This document shows, piece by piece, positions 8,177 to 16,864 of a stretch of 64,000 nucleotides of DNA. A model generated the notes under the pieces. That model searched no databases. It was given only the letters and a program-made list of their open reading frames with translations, and was not told where the DNA came from. How positions within the stretch are numbered: the first letter of the stretch is position 1; the number at the start of each line of letters is the position of its first letter. The DNA is from an uncultured Roseicyclus sp. Its GTDB lineage: Bacteria > Pseudomonadota > Alphaproteobacteria > Rhodobacterales > Rhodobacteraceae. The stretch covers positions 310,001 through 374,000 of the forward strand of contig CANLLF010000001.1 in the NCBI GenBank assembly GCA_947491935.1. The letters run 5' to 3'. A program made the translations under genes and the position numbers.

Positions 8177-9813
8177 GCCCTCTCGCCGCCCGCCTCGCGC
8201 CGCTTGCGGTGCTCCTGCTGGCGCTTCTCAGCTTTGCCATCGGCCTCGCGGACTTGCCGGTGCAGGACCGCGACGAGGCCCGCTTTGCCCAGGCCAGTCG
8301 CCAGATGGCAGAGACCGGTGATCTGATCGACATCCGCCTGCAAAACGACGCCCGCCACAACAAGCCCGCGTTGATTTATTGGGCACAAACCGCCGTTCTC
8401 CGGGCCACAGGCGTCACGGGCGAAACCCCGATCTGGCTTCACCGCATCCCCTCCTACCTCGCCGGTGCACTGTCGGCGCTGGCGCTCATCTGGGCCGGGA
8501 CACCCATCGTCGGGCGCCGCGCGGCTATGCTTGCGGGGATCATGTGCGCCACGATCTACATGGTCCATGCCGAGGCGCGGACCGCCAAGACCGATGCCGC
8601 CCTTTTGCTGTCCGTCATTCTCGCCATGGGGGCGCTGGCGCGCATGTATCTGGACCCCGTCAAACGCTGGTCCACACCCGCGATCTTCTGGACGGCGCTC
8701 GCCGCGGGCTTCCTGCTCAAAGGCCCCATGGTCGCGCTGCCCGTTGCCGGTGCGGCGCTGTGGCTCTCCACCAAGGACCGCTCCGCAAGCTGGCTCACCC
8801 GCCTCCGCCCCCTGCCCGGCTTCCTGTGGTTCGTGGCCCTCGCCGCGCCATGGTACGTCGCGATCTCAATCGCTACCGACGGGGCGTTCTGGGCGACGTC
8901 ACTAGGCGGCGATTTCACCGACAAGATCACGGCGGAGGGCGAGCATTCCGGCAGCCCCCCGGGCCTTTACCTGCTGACGATGTGGGCCACGTTCTTTCCG
9001 TGGTCGATCCTGATCCCGCTGGCCCTCCTGCACGCCTGGCGCAGCCGCACAAGCCCGGCCACAGCCATCTTGCTCGGATGGCTTGTCCCCGGCTGGCTGG
9101 TCTTTGAACTCGTGCCGGTCAAACTTGTCCACTACACGCTGCCCCTTTACCCCGCCCTCATGCTGTTGGCAGGCGCCGTCCTTGTCCGCATCACCGATGG
9201 CACTTTGCGCTTCGCCCGCTGGCCCGCCGCGATCGGCACCGGGTTCTGGGTCCTCGCGCTCGCGTTCTTCGCCACCATCGCCATCGCGGCCCCGATAGCA
9301 TATGGAAGCGGACCAAATCCCCGCGCCATCGCAGGCGGCCTTGCGATGATCACTGCCGCCCTTTTCGGCGCGATCAGTCTGTGGCGGCAACAGATCCCCC
9401 GCGCCGTTGCCGGGCTTACCCTTGCGGGCCTCCTCATGGGCTGGACGCTCACCGGCGCCTCCCTCCCCGCGGCGCGAGACTTCTGGATTTCCGACCGTCT
9501 GGCCGAGGCGATGTCTGCCCATATCTGCCTCAGCGGCCCGGTGGCGCTGGCCGGATTTGCGGAGCCGTCCTCCGTCTTCCGTCTGGGGACCGACACGATC
9601 CTGACGGACGCGGACGGCGCGCTGTCCTATCTCGTCGAAGGCGAAAACCGCGCCGCCTGGATCGCCCCGGATCTGCTGGATGAGACACCGCCGGGCGGCG
9701 TGCCGGACGTCACCGAGATCACCGGCATCAACATCGGCAATTTCCGCCCCGTGACCCTGCGCCTGTTCGTCTCGCCGGGCGTCCCCGCGCCAGATGTGCC
9801 ATGCCCCGACTAG
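8173..9813 (+). CDS. GT39-type (ArnT-like) membrane glycosyltransferase
   Basis: A 546-residue polytopic membrane protein of the GT-C class. The first periplasmic loop carries the acidic motif DRDEARF (32-38), matching the catalytic region of ArnT and PMT enzymes, followed by about ten membrane segments and a soluble periplasmic C-terminal domain. It would transfer a sugar from a polyprenyl-phosphate carrier to lipid A or another envelope acceptor. The start at 8173 is chosen because it overlaps the LAB_N stop (ATGA). The stop overlaps the PAP2 gene by 13 bp. Confidence 0.87.
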   Translation: MSPLAARLAPLAVLLLALLSFAIGLADLPVQDRDEARFAQASRQMAETGDLIDIRLQNDARHNKPALIYWAQTAVLRATGVTGETPIWLHRIPSYLAGALSALALIWAGTPIVGRRAAMLAGIMCATIYMVHAEARTAKTDAALLLSVILAMGALARMYLDPVKRWSTPAIFWTALAAGFLLKGPMVALPVAGAALWLSTKDRSASWLTRLRPLPGFLWFVALAAPWYVAISIATDGAFWATSLGGDFTDKITAEGEHSGSPPGLYLLTMWATFFPWSILIPLALLHAWRSRTSPATAILLGWLVPGWLVFELVPVKLVHYTLPLYPALMLLAGAVLVRITDGTLRFARWPAAIGTGFWVLALAFFATIAIAAPIAYGSGPNPRAIAGGLAMITAALFGAISLWRQQIPRAVAGLTLAGLLMGWTLTGASLPAARDFWISDRLAEAMSAHICLSGPVALAGFAEPSSVFRLGTDTILTDADGALSYLVEGENRAAWIAPDLLDETPPGGVPDVTEITGINIGNFRPVTLRLFVSPGVPAPDVPCPD

Positions 9814-10511
9814 TCCTGTTTCTGCTGGTGCTCCTTGTGGCATTTATCGCTGATGCACCGGTGATCGCGGCCCTGCAAAACGCGCCGGACTGGCTGCCTG
9901 CGCTGGCCGCGAAAGTCACGTGGATCGGCAACACGTCGTGGCAAGCCGTCACGCTGGTCACGTTGATGGTGTGTTTCGCCCTCGCCCGCCCGGATCCCGT
10001 CAGCGCGCGCCGGGCGCAGCGCCTGCTCAGCCTCGTGCTGGCCTGTTTTCTGCTGATCTTGCTGACGGGCATTGCCGTGCAAATCCTCAAACACAGTTTT
10101 GGGCGCCCCCGGCCAGACATCCTCGGCGATTTGTCCCCCTACACCTTTGTCCCTTTCGGCTTCACGCGCGGCTGGAACGCGTTCCCGTCCGGCCATTCCA
10201 CCACGATGGGTGCGCTGGCCTTGCTCGCAGGCCGCCTGTTTCCGCGCCTGTGGCCCGTCGCCTGGGGCATCGCCCTCCTCGTGGCGATCAGCCGGGTGAT
10301 CGTGGGCAAGCATTACCCGTCCGACGTGGTGGCGGGCCTTGCGCTCGGCGCTGTCTTGGCGGCCTGGCTTCTGGACCACTGGCGGACAATCGGTGCGGTC
10401 CCGCGCTTTGATCGGCCGTTCCGCCTGCCGCGGCCCGGCATTGGCCCGATCTCAGGCCTCGTGCACATTCCACGCGGGATTGCGTCGTTTTTCCGGCGCC
10501 GGGGCGCGTGA
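9801..10511 (+). CDS. PAP2-family membrane phosphatase (LpxE-like)
   Basis: A 236-residue membrane phosphatase with all three PAP2 motifs: KHSFGRPRP (97-105), PSGHS (129-133) and SRVIVGKHYPSD (164-175, His171 nucleophile). Its place after GT2, LAB_N and ArnT-like genes suggests a lipid A 1- or 4'-phosphatase, or recycling of the polyprenyl phosphate carrier. The family alone does not separate lipid A, undecaprenyl-pyrophosphate and phosphatidylglycerophosphate phosphatases. Confidence 0.87.
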   Translation: MPRLVLFLLVLLVAFIADAPVIAALQNAPDWLPALAAKVTWIGNTSWQAVTLVTLMVCFALARPDPVSARRAQRLLSLVLACFLLILLTGIAVQILKHSFGRPRPDILGDLSPYTFVPFGFTRGWNAFPSGHSTTMGALALLAGRLFPRLWPVAWGIALLVAISRVIVGKHYPSDVVAGLALGAVLAAWLLDHWRTIGAVPRFDRPFRLPRPGIGPISGLVHIPRGIASFFRRRGA

Positions 10512-10512
10512 A

Positions 10513-10539
10513 GGAGGGCTGGTGGCAACCCGGCCTTCC
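10513..10539 (+). terminator. GC-rich hairpin after PAP2 gene
   Basis: A 10-bp stem (GGAGGGCTGG with CCGGCCTTCC, two G-U pairs) with a 7-base loop begins 2 bp after the PAP2 stop. It has no T-run, so it may be a weak or Rho-assisted terminator. Confidence 0.45.
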
Positions 10540-10592
10540 GCCCGGACCGAACACGCATCGGTGCCTAAGGGCAGATCTCCCATGGTGAGTTG

Positions 10593-10625
10593 AGATATAC
10601 CGGAGATATCCTTCAGATATACCGG
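10593..10625 (+). promoter_or_regulatory. Tandem 11-bp direct repeat, candidate operator
   Basis: AGATATACCGG occurs at 10593-10603 and again at 10615-10625, exactly 22 bp (two helical turns) apart, with a further partial copy (CTATATCCG) just after. It lies about 130 bp upstream of the dimethylglycine-dehydrogenase-like gene. The arrangement suggests two protein dimers binding the same face of the DNA. Confidence 0.45.
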
Positions 10626-10753
10626 TTCTATATCCGTCAAAATCCACGTCGCGCACGGCCCAGCCGGATGTCGCAAACATTCTGGACAGGTCTGTCCAAC
10701 ACACTCTAGCCTTGCGGTTAACGGAACGGAGTCGGTGCAGTCGGAGGGACCCC

Positions 10754-13159
10754 ATGAAATCGCATTACCGTGTTGTCGTGATCGGGGGCGGCGTTGTCGG
10801 TTCCTCGGTGCTCTACCACCTCGCCAAATTTGGGTGGAGCGACGTCGTGATGCTGGAACGCTCGGTCCTGACGGCAGGCTCCAGCTGGCACGCGGCGGGC
10901 GGTATTCACGCGCTGAACGCCGATCCCAACATGGCTGCGTTACAGGCTTATACCATTGATCTACTGTCCGAAATCGAGGCTGAGAGCGGCCAGAACATCG
11001 GCCTGCACATGACCGGCGGCTTGACCCTCGCGGGCACGCCAGAGCGTTGGGAATGGCTGCAATCGGCCTACCGCGTATTCCAGTCCATAGGGATCGAGGA
11101 TTGCCATCTGATGACACCGGAAGAGGCGAAACAGGCCTGCCCGATCATGTCGACCGATGGGGTGATCGGCGCGCTCTGGGCCGACCGCGAGGGCTATGTG
11201 GACACGACCGGCACCGTCCACGCCTATGCCATCGCCGCCAAGAAACGCGGTGCGGAATATTACGAGCACACCAAGGTTGAGGATCTGATCCAGACGAAGG
11301 ACGGCTGGGAAGTCATTACCGATAAAGGAAAAATCACATGCGAACACGTGGTGAATGCAGGCGGTCTCTGGGCGAAACAGCTGGGTCGCATGGCCGGGAT
11401 CGAGCTGCCCGTCTCGCCGCTGAAACATCATTACCTGATCTCCGACACGATCCCCGAGCTGGAGCAGCTGGATTTCGAAGTGCCCATGACCGTGGACCTC
11501 GAGGGCTTCACCTATATGCGGCAGGATCAGAAGGGTCTGCTGCTTGGGATCTACGAGATCAATCATGAGCATTGGGCCATGGACGGCGCGCCCTGGGATT
11601 ACGGGATGGAGTTGTTCCAGGAACAGACCGATCGCATTGAAAATGAACTGATTTTAGGGTTTGAACGCTATCCCGCACTGCAGCACACCGGCGTGAAAAC
11701 CTGGGTCAACGGCGCGTTTACCTTCAGCCCCGATGGCAACCCGCTGGTCGGCCCCGTCCCCGGCAAACAAGGCTATTGGTGCGCCTGCGCGGTGATGGCG
11801 GGCTTCCTGCAAGGCGGCGGCGTGGGCAAATCGCTGGCGGAATGGATGATCCACGGCGAGCCCGAGGCCGACACCTACGCCATGGATGTCGCGCGGTATG
11901 GGAATTACGCCGAAAACCGCGAATACATCCGCCAGACGACGGGGCAGTTCTACAGCAGACGTTTCGTGATGTCCTACCCCAACGAACAGCTTCCCGCCGG
12001 TCGCCCCCTGAAACGCGCACCTGCCTATTCCGACATGAGTGCGGCGGGCTGCCGCTGGGGTCAATCCTGGGATCTGGAAGTGCCGCTCTACTTCGCGCCA
12101 TCCGAAGATTTCGTTGAAAATCTGACCCTTAAGCGTTCCAACGCCCACGATATCGTGGGGGAGGAATGCCGGGCGATACGCGAGGGCGTGGGCCTTCTCG
12201 ACATTTCCGGCTTCTCCCGGTTCGAGGTGTCCGGCCCGAACGCGGAGGCCTGGCTTGATCGGCTCATGGCCTCCAAGCTTCCCAAACCGGGCCATGCAAA
12301 GCTTGCGCCCATGCTCGCGCCCTCGGGACGACTGAAGGGAGACTTAACCCTCTTCAATTGGGGCGACGGCACCTGGTGGATTATGGGCAGCTATTACCTG
12401 CGCGCCTGGCACATGCGCTGGTTCAACGATCAACTCGTTAACGGCGTTAACGTCCGGGATCTGGGCGAAGAGATGTGCGGATTCTCCCTCTCCGGCCCGA
12501 AATCCCGCGACGTTCTGCAAAAGCTGGTGCAGAACGACCTTTCCCCCATGCCCTTCATGGGCTGCGCCGGTTTCGATGTCGGCCTGATCCGCGCCAAAGT
12601 CGCCCGGATGAGCGTCACCGGCGAATTGGGGTACGAGATCAATTGCCGCTATGGCGATCACATCACCCTGCGTCAGATGTTGCATGAGGCCGGGGCCGAG
12701 CAAGGGATCCGCGAGGTCGGCTTCAACGCGCTGCTCTCCACCCGTCTGGAAAAGAGTTTTGGCATCTGGTCCGCCGAATTCACCCAAGGCTACAGTGCAG
12801 GCATGACCGGCATGGATCGTTGGATCGACTGGGACAAGGACTTCATCGGCAAGGTGGGCGCGGTGGCGGAGCGGGACGGCAACGGCCCCGCGCAACGGCT
12901 TGTGACGCTGGAAATCGGTGACGGCGACGCAGACGCCACCGGGTATGAACCGGTCTGGCACAATGGCGACAAGGTGGGGTTCATCACCTCCGGCGGCTAT
13001 GGCCACATTGTCCAGAAATCGCTCGCCATGGCGCTGTTGAATGCGGATGTCGCAGCGGAAGGAACGGCGCTGACGACCCATATCGTCGGCGTCGGGCGCC
13101 CCGCCATAGTCATCCCGGCCTCACCTTACGATCCGGCTGGCAAGGCCATGCGGGGATGA
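10754..13159 (+). CDS. Dimethylglycine/sarcosine dehydrogenase-like flavoprotein with GcvT domain
   Basis: An 801-residue fusion of an N-terminal DAO-type FAD domain (GGGVVG at 11-16) and a C-terminal aminomethyltransferase (GcvT-like) folate domain from about residue 430. His46 in the SSWHAAGG context matches the histidine that binds FAD covalently in dimethylglycine and sarcosine dehydrogenases. These enzymes demethylate N-methyl glycines and pass the C1 unit to tetrahydrofolate. The ATG at 10754 is favoured over one 14 codons upstream because GGAGGGA precedes it. The stop overlaps the MttB-type start by 4 bp. Exact substrate (dimethylglycine, sarcosine or another methylamine) is undecided. 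Confidence 0.87.
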   Translation: MKSHYRVVVIGGGVVGSSVLYHLAKFGWSDVVMLERSVLTAGSSWHAAGGIHALNADPNMAALQAYTIDLLSEIEAESGQNIGLHMTGGLTLAGTPERWEWLQSAYRVFQSIGIEDCHLMTPEEAKQACPIMSTDGVIGALWADREGYVDTTGTVHAYAIAAKKRGAEYYEHTKVEDLIQTKDGWEVITDKGKITCEHVVNAGGLWAKQLGRMAGIELPVSPLKHHYLISDTIPELEQLDFEVPMTVDLEGFTYMRQDQKGLLLGIYEINHEHWAMDGAPWDYGMELFQEQTDRIENELILGFERYPALQHTGVKTWVNGAFTFSPDGNPLVGPVPGKQGYWCACAVMAGFLQGGGVGKSLAEWMIHGEPEADTYAMDVARYGNYAENREYIRQTTGQFYSRRFVMSYPNEQLPAGRPLKRAPAYSDMSAAGCRWGQSWDLEVPLYFAPSEDFVENLTLKRSNAHDIVGEECRAIREGVGLLDISGFSRFEVSGPNAEAWLDRLMASKLPKPGHAKLAPMLAPSGRLKGDLTLFNWGDGTWWIMGSYYLRAWHMRWFNDQLVNGVNVRDLGEEMCGFSLSGPKSRDVLQKLVQNDLSPMPFMGCAGFDVGLIRAKVARMSVTGELGYEINCRYGDHITLRQMLHEAGAEQGIREVGFNALLSTRLEKSFGIWSAEFTQGYSAGMTGMDRWIDWDKDFIGKVGAVAERDGNGPAQRLVTLEIGDGDADATGYEPVWHNGDKVGFITSGGYGHIVQKSLAMALLNADVAAEGTALTTHIVGVGRPAIVIPASPYDPAGKAMRG
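12437..12452 (+). repeat. GTTAA-N4-GTTAA motif, copy 3
   Basis: GTTAACGGCGTTAACG within the GcvT part of the dehydrogenase gene encodes Val-Asn-Gly-Val-Asn on the plus strand. Confidence 0.6.
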
Positions 13160-14691
13160 GCGCGCCCCGAGCCAGACGTCGCAATCGCGCCGAGAATAAG
13201 GACGGCCCGCGCCCCTCCGCGCGGGTCACGAATTACGGCCAACTCCGCAATCCCTTCCCACCGATGGAGGTGTTTTCCACCGACCGGATCGAGGCGATGC
13301 ATGAAGCCGCGCTGGACGTGCTGGAGCGACTCGGCGTCAAGGTGCTGCTGCCCGAAGCCGTCCAGATGTTCCGGGCCGCCGGGGCCACGATCAAGGGCGA
13401 TATGGTCCATATCGGGCGTGAGATCGTAGAGGCCGCGATTGCCTCCGCGCCCACCCGGATCGAAGGCCGCGCAGGCGCGCGCCATCGCGATATCGTGCTG
13501 GAACTGGGATCACTTGTGTTCCAGCCCGGCGCCGGTGCCCCCCACGCCACCGATGAGATCCGCGGCCGCCGCCCCGGACGCGCCGAGGATTTCAACGAAC
13601 TCATCCAGTTGACCCATCATTTCGACGTCTTCCAGATGTTGCCACCGCTGATTGAGCCGCAGGATATCCCAACAAACCTGCGCCACTACTTCACGCTCCA
13701 ATCCCAACTGACCAACAGCGACAAATTCCCCTTCATATTTTCCCGTGGCACGCCCCAGGTCCGCGAAAGCTTCGAAATGTTGCGCGATTTCAGAGACCTG
13801 TCGGACGATGAATTCACCGCCGCGCCCCATTGCTACACGATCATCAACACCAACTCCCCCCGCACGCTCGATATCCCGATGGCCCAGGGCCTGATCGACT
13901 TTGCCCGCGCCGGGCAGATCTCCATCGTCACGCCGTTCACCCTGATGGGCGCCATGGCCCCGATCACAGTGGCGGGCGCGATCACGCTGTCCCACGCCGA
14001 GGCCTTGGCCGCGATCACGTTAACGCAGTTAACCAATCCCGGCGCGCCGGTCTGCTACGGGACGTTCACCTCCAATGTGGATATGAAATCCGGGGCGCCC
14101 GCCTTTGGCACGCCCGCGCATTTCCAGGCCTCGCTGGCCGCGGGCCAACTGGCGCGCAAGCTCGGCCTGCCCTGGCGCTCCGCCGCCGGATCGGCCTCCA
14201 ACCTCAACGATGTCCAGGCGGCCAACGAGAACCAGTTTGGGCTCTGGGGGTGCCTTCTGGCCGGGGCGACCGTGGTGATCCATTCCGCCGGTTGGATCGA
14301 AGGCGGCCTCAGCGTCTCTTACGAAAAGCTCATCACCGATGCGGAGATCCTGAACATGGTGGCCGAGCTTTGTGCCGGGGCGGAGGCGGGAACCGCGGAG
14401 ATTGGCCTCGATGCGCTCGAAGAGGTGCAGCCCGGCGGGCATTTCTTCGCCGCCGCCCAAACCATGGCGCGCTATCAGACCGAATTCTACGAACCCGTCG
14501 TGCATGATTACGCCAATTTCGGCACATGGACGGAGCGTGGCGCGAAAGATGCCTCCACCCGGGCGCGCGATGTCTGGCAGGGCATCCTCGCCAATCCCGA
14601 CACGCCGGATATCGACGCCACCCGCCGCGCTGCGCTAGAGGAGTATATCGCCAAACGCACCGCCCAGGGCGGCGCCCATCCGGAGAGTTGA
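13156..14691 (+). CDS. MttB-superfamily methyltransferase (non-pyrrolysine)
   Basis: A 511-residue member of the trimethylamine methyltransferase (MttB) superfamily. It reads through without an in-frame amber codon, so it is the non-pyrrolysine type, some of which transfer methyl groups from quaternary amines such as glycine betaine to a corrinoid protein. It is coupled (ATGA) to the dehydrogenase upstream and abuts the TetR gene. No corrinoid protein or corrinoid reductase gene is in the window. Role in demethylating a quaternary amine ahead of the dehydrogenase and sarcosine oxidase is inferred from context. Confidence 0.83.
   Translation: MSAPRARRRNRAENKDGPRPSARVTNYGQLRNPFPPMEVFSTDRIEAMHEAALDVLERLGVKVLLPEAVQMFRAAGATIKGDMVHIGREIVEAAIASAPTRIEGRAGARHRDIVLELGSLVFQPGAGAPHATDEIRGRRPGRAEDFNELIQLTHHFDVFQMLPPLIEPQDIPTNLRHYFTLQSQLTNSDKFPFIFSRGTPQVRESFEMLRDFRDLSDDEFTAAPHCYTIINTNSPRTLDIPMAQGLIDFARAGQISIVTPFTLMGAMAPITVAGAITLSHAEALAAITLTQLTNPGAPVCYGTFTSNVDMKSGAPAFGTPAHFQASLAAGQLARKLGLPWRSAAGSASNLNDVQAANENQFGLWGCLLAGATVVIHSAGWIEGGLSVSYEKLITDAEILNMVAELCAGAEAGTAEIGLDALEEVQPGGHFFAAAQTMARYQTEFYEPVVHDYANFGTWTERGAKDASTRARDVWQGILANPDTPDIDATRRAALEEYIAKRTAQGGAHPES
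14019..14034 (+). repeat. GTTAA-N4-GTTAA motif, copy 4
   Basis: GTTAACGCAGTTAACC in the MttB-type gene reads Leu-Thr-Gln-Leu-Thr on the plus strand, with TTA codons. Confidence 0.6.
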
Positions 14692-15360
14692 ATGGCCCGC
14701 ACCGACCCGCTGCTGCACCGCGATGATCCCGCCAAGGATCCGCTTGTCGGCCATATCAAGGTTACGCGGGGTGATTGGCTGAATGCGGCGCGCGATGTGC
14801 TGGTGGGCGAAGGTGTGGCCGACGTGAAGATCCTCACGCTTGCCTCCCGGCTCGGCGTGTCGCGATCATCCTTCTACTGGTATTTCGGGTCGCGGGCCGA
14901 TCTGCTCGAAGCGCTGCTGGAGGATTGGGAGATGCGCAATACCGATCCCATCCTGCACCATTGCGCCCTGCCGTCCGCCACGATCACGCAGGCGCTCTGC
15001 AACTTTTTCCGGTGCTTCGTGGATGACACGATCTTCGATCCGCATCTCGATTTTGCAATTCGGGAATGGTCGCGGCGCGACCCATCGGTCCGCGCCCGTA
15101 TCGATGTCGCCGATACCGCGCGCCTCACCGCCGTCACCGCCATGTATGCGCAGCACGGCTATGGCGCGGCGGAAGCGGATATTCGGGCCCGCATCCTCTA
15201 TTTCATGCAGATTGGATATCACGCGCTCGAATTGCGCGAGGCGATGGACCTGCGCATGACCCGCCTGCCCGGATTTCTGGAACACTTTACCGGCGTTCCG
15301 CCCAGTCAGGCCGAGATTGCGGCCTTCTCGGAGTATGCGATGGAGGTGGCGGCGCGGTGA
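14692..15360 (+). CDS. TetR-family transcriptional regulator
   Basis: A 222-residue one-domain repressor type. The N-terminal helix-turn-helix spans about residues 28-75, ending in the TetR hallmark LASRLGVSRSSFYWYFGSRADLLEALL. The C-terminal ligand domain is unassigned. It begins directly after the MttB-type stop and its own stop overlaps the soxB GTG start (GTGA), so it is embedded in the methylamine operon. It probably controls this operon, for example through the repeats at 10593, in response to a methylated amine, but that link is untested. Confidence 0.88.
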   Translation: MARTDPLLHRDDPAKDPLVGHIKVTRGDWLNAARDVLVGEGVADVKILTLASRLGVSRSSFYWYFGSRADLLEALLEDWEMRNTDPILHHCALPSATITQALCNFFRCFVDDTIFDPHLDFAIREWSRRDPSVRARIDVADTARLTAVTAMYAQHGYGAAEADIRARILYFMQIGYHALELREAMDLRMTRLPGFLEHFTGVPPSQAEIAAFSEYAMEVAAR

Positions 15361-16604
15361 AATACTCCGCTTTCACCCTCGCGCGCGAGGCGCTGCGCGG
15401 ACAGAGCGGCTGGCAACCCGCATGGGTAAAGGCAAAGCCAAGGGACGCCTATGATGCCGTCATCGTGGGCGGTGGTGGGCACGGTTTGGCCACCGCCTAT
15501 TACCTTGCCAAAACCCACGGCCTCACGCGCGTGGCGGTGCTGGAAAAGGGCTGGATCGGCGGCGGCAATACCGGGCGCAACACAACCGTGATCCGGTCGA
15601 ACTACTTCTACCCTGAAAGTGTGGCCCTCTATGATCTGGCCCTGCGTCTTTATGAAGGCCTGTCGCGGGAGTTGAACTACAACATCATGCTCAGCCAGCG
15701 CGGTATGCTGATCGCCGCGCACACGCCCGCACAGATGGAGATCTGCAACCGGATCGCCAACGCGATGCAACTCAACGGCGTCGATGGCCGCCTGATGGAG
15801 GCCGACGAAGCCGCCGACAAGGTGCCGTTGGCCAATCAAGGCGCGCGGGTCCGCTACAAGCTGATGGGCGGTATCTGGCAGGGCCGCGCGGGCGTCGCGC
15901 GCCATGATGCGGTCGCCTGGGGCTATGCCCGCGCCGCCTCCGCCCTTGGCGTGGATATCATCGAAGGCTGCGAGGTGTCGGACATCCGCATTGAAGCGGG
16001 CCGTGTCAGCGGTATCGAAACCAATCTCGGCCCGATCCGCACAGATCGCCTCGGCCTCGCCGCCGCGGGTGCCACGCCGGGCCTCGCGGCCAAGGTCGGC
16101 GTCCGCCTCCCGATCCACACCTATGCGCTGCAGGCCTTTGTCTCCGAACCGGTCAAACCGATCCTCGATACGGTGCTGCTGTATCTCGGCACCGGCACCT
16201 ATCTCAGCCAATCCGACAAGGGCGAGTTGGTCATCGGCGGCGGGCTCGACCGCGTCCCGACCCATGGCCAGCACGGCAATCTGCCTGCGCAAGAGCAGGT
16301 CCTTTCGGGCCTCCTGGAGATGTTCCCGAGCTTTGGCCAGCTCAAGCTCCTGCGCCAATGGGGCGGCGTTGTCGATGTGGTCCCCGACAGCTCCCCGATC
16401 CTCGGCCCCGCTGGCCCCAAGGGCCTCTACCTCAATTGCGGCTGGGGCACCGGCGGCTTCAAGGCGATCCCGGCAGGCGGTACGCTTCTGGCCCATATGC
16501 TGGCCACCGGCGCCCATCACCCGATTTCCAAACCCTTTGACCTCGACCGGTTTCGCACCGGCCGCCTCATCGATGAGGCGGCGGGCTCCGGCATCGCGCA
16601 TTAG
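15357..16604 (+). CDS. soxB: Sarcosine oxidase beta subunit
   Basis: A 415-residue subunit of heterotetrameric sarcosine oxidase (not the thiosulfate Sox system). The FAD motif is GGGGHGLATAYY (38-49), and GVARHDAVAWGYAR places His183 at the conserved histidine that carries covalent FMN. The complex oxidises sarcosine to glycine, passing the methyl group to tetrahydrofolate or releasing formaldehyde, with hydrogen peroxide formed. The GTG start overlaps the TetR stop; upstream ATG codons in this frame lie inside the TetR gene. Order soxB-D-A-G is the classical one. Confidence 0.95.
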   Translation: MKYSAFTLAREALRGQSGWQPAWVKAKPRDAYDAVIVGGGGHGLATAYYLAKTHGLTRVAVLEKGWIGGGNTGRNTTVIRSNYFYPESVALYDLALRLYEGLSRELNYNIMLSQRGMLIAAHTPAQMEICNRIANAMQLNGVDGRLMEADEAADKVPLANQGARVRYKLMGGIWQGRAGVARHDAVAWGYARAASALGVDIIEGCEVSDIRIEAGRVSGIETNLGPIRTDRLGLAAAGATPGLAAKVGVRLPIHTYALQAFVSEPVKPILDTVLLYLGTGTYLSQSDKGELVIGGGLDRVPTHGQHGNLPAQEQVLSGLLEMFPSFGQLKLLRQWGGVVDVVPDSSPILGPAGPKGLYLNCGWGTGGFKAIPAGGTLLAHMLATGAHHPISKPFDLDRFRTGRLIDEAAGSGIAH

Positions 16605-16615
16605 GGGGACACGCC

Positions 16616-16864
16616 ATGCAAACCTTCCCCTGCCCCTTCTGCGGCCCGCGTGATGAGACGGAATTCCACTTCGCCGTCGAAGCCGACCATCCCAGGCCGG
16701 AAAATGCGCCATCGGACCTCGAATGGGCCGCCTATCTCTACGCCGTCGACGCGCCACAGGGCCCGGCGCGGGAAATCTGGCTGCATATCCCCTGCGGCGA
16801 ATACTTCGTGATGTCCCGCAATACGCGAACCCGGGACGTGACGGCGTCGGAGGCGCTTCGATGA
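16616..16864 (+). CDS. soxD: Sarcosine oxidase delta subunit
   Basis: An 82-residue subunit that binds zinc and stabilises the heterotetramer. Zinc ligands fit Cys6 and Cys9 (CPFC) and His57/Cys60 (HIPCGEYF). Length and the ending RNTRTRDVTAS are typical. A ribosome site (GGGGGA) precedes it and the stop overlaps soxA by 4 bp. Confidence 0.95.
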   Translation: MQTFPCPFCGPRDETEFHFAVEADHPRPENAPSDLEWAAYLYAVDAPQGPAREIWLHIPCGEYFVMSRNTRTRDVTASEALR

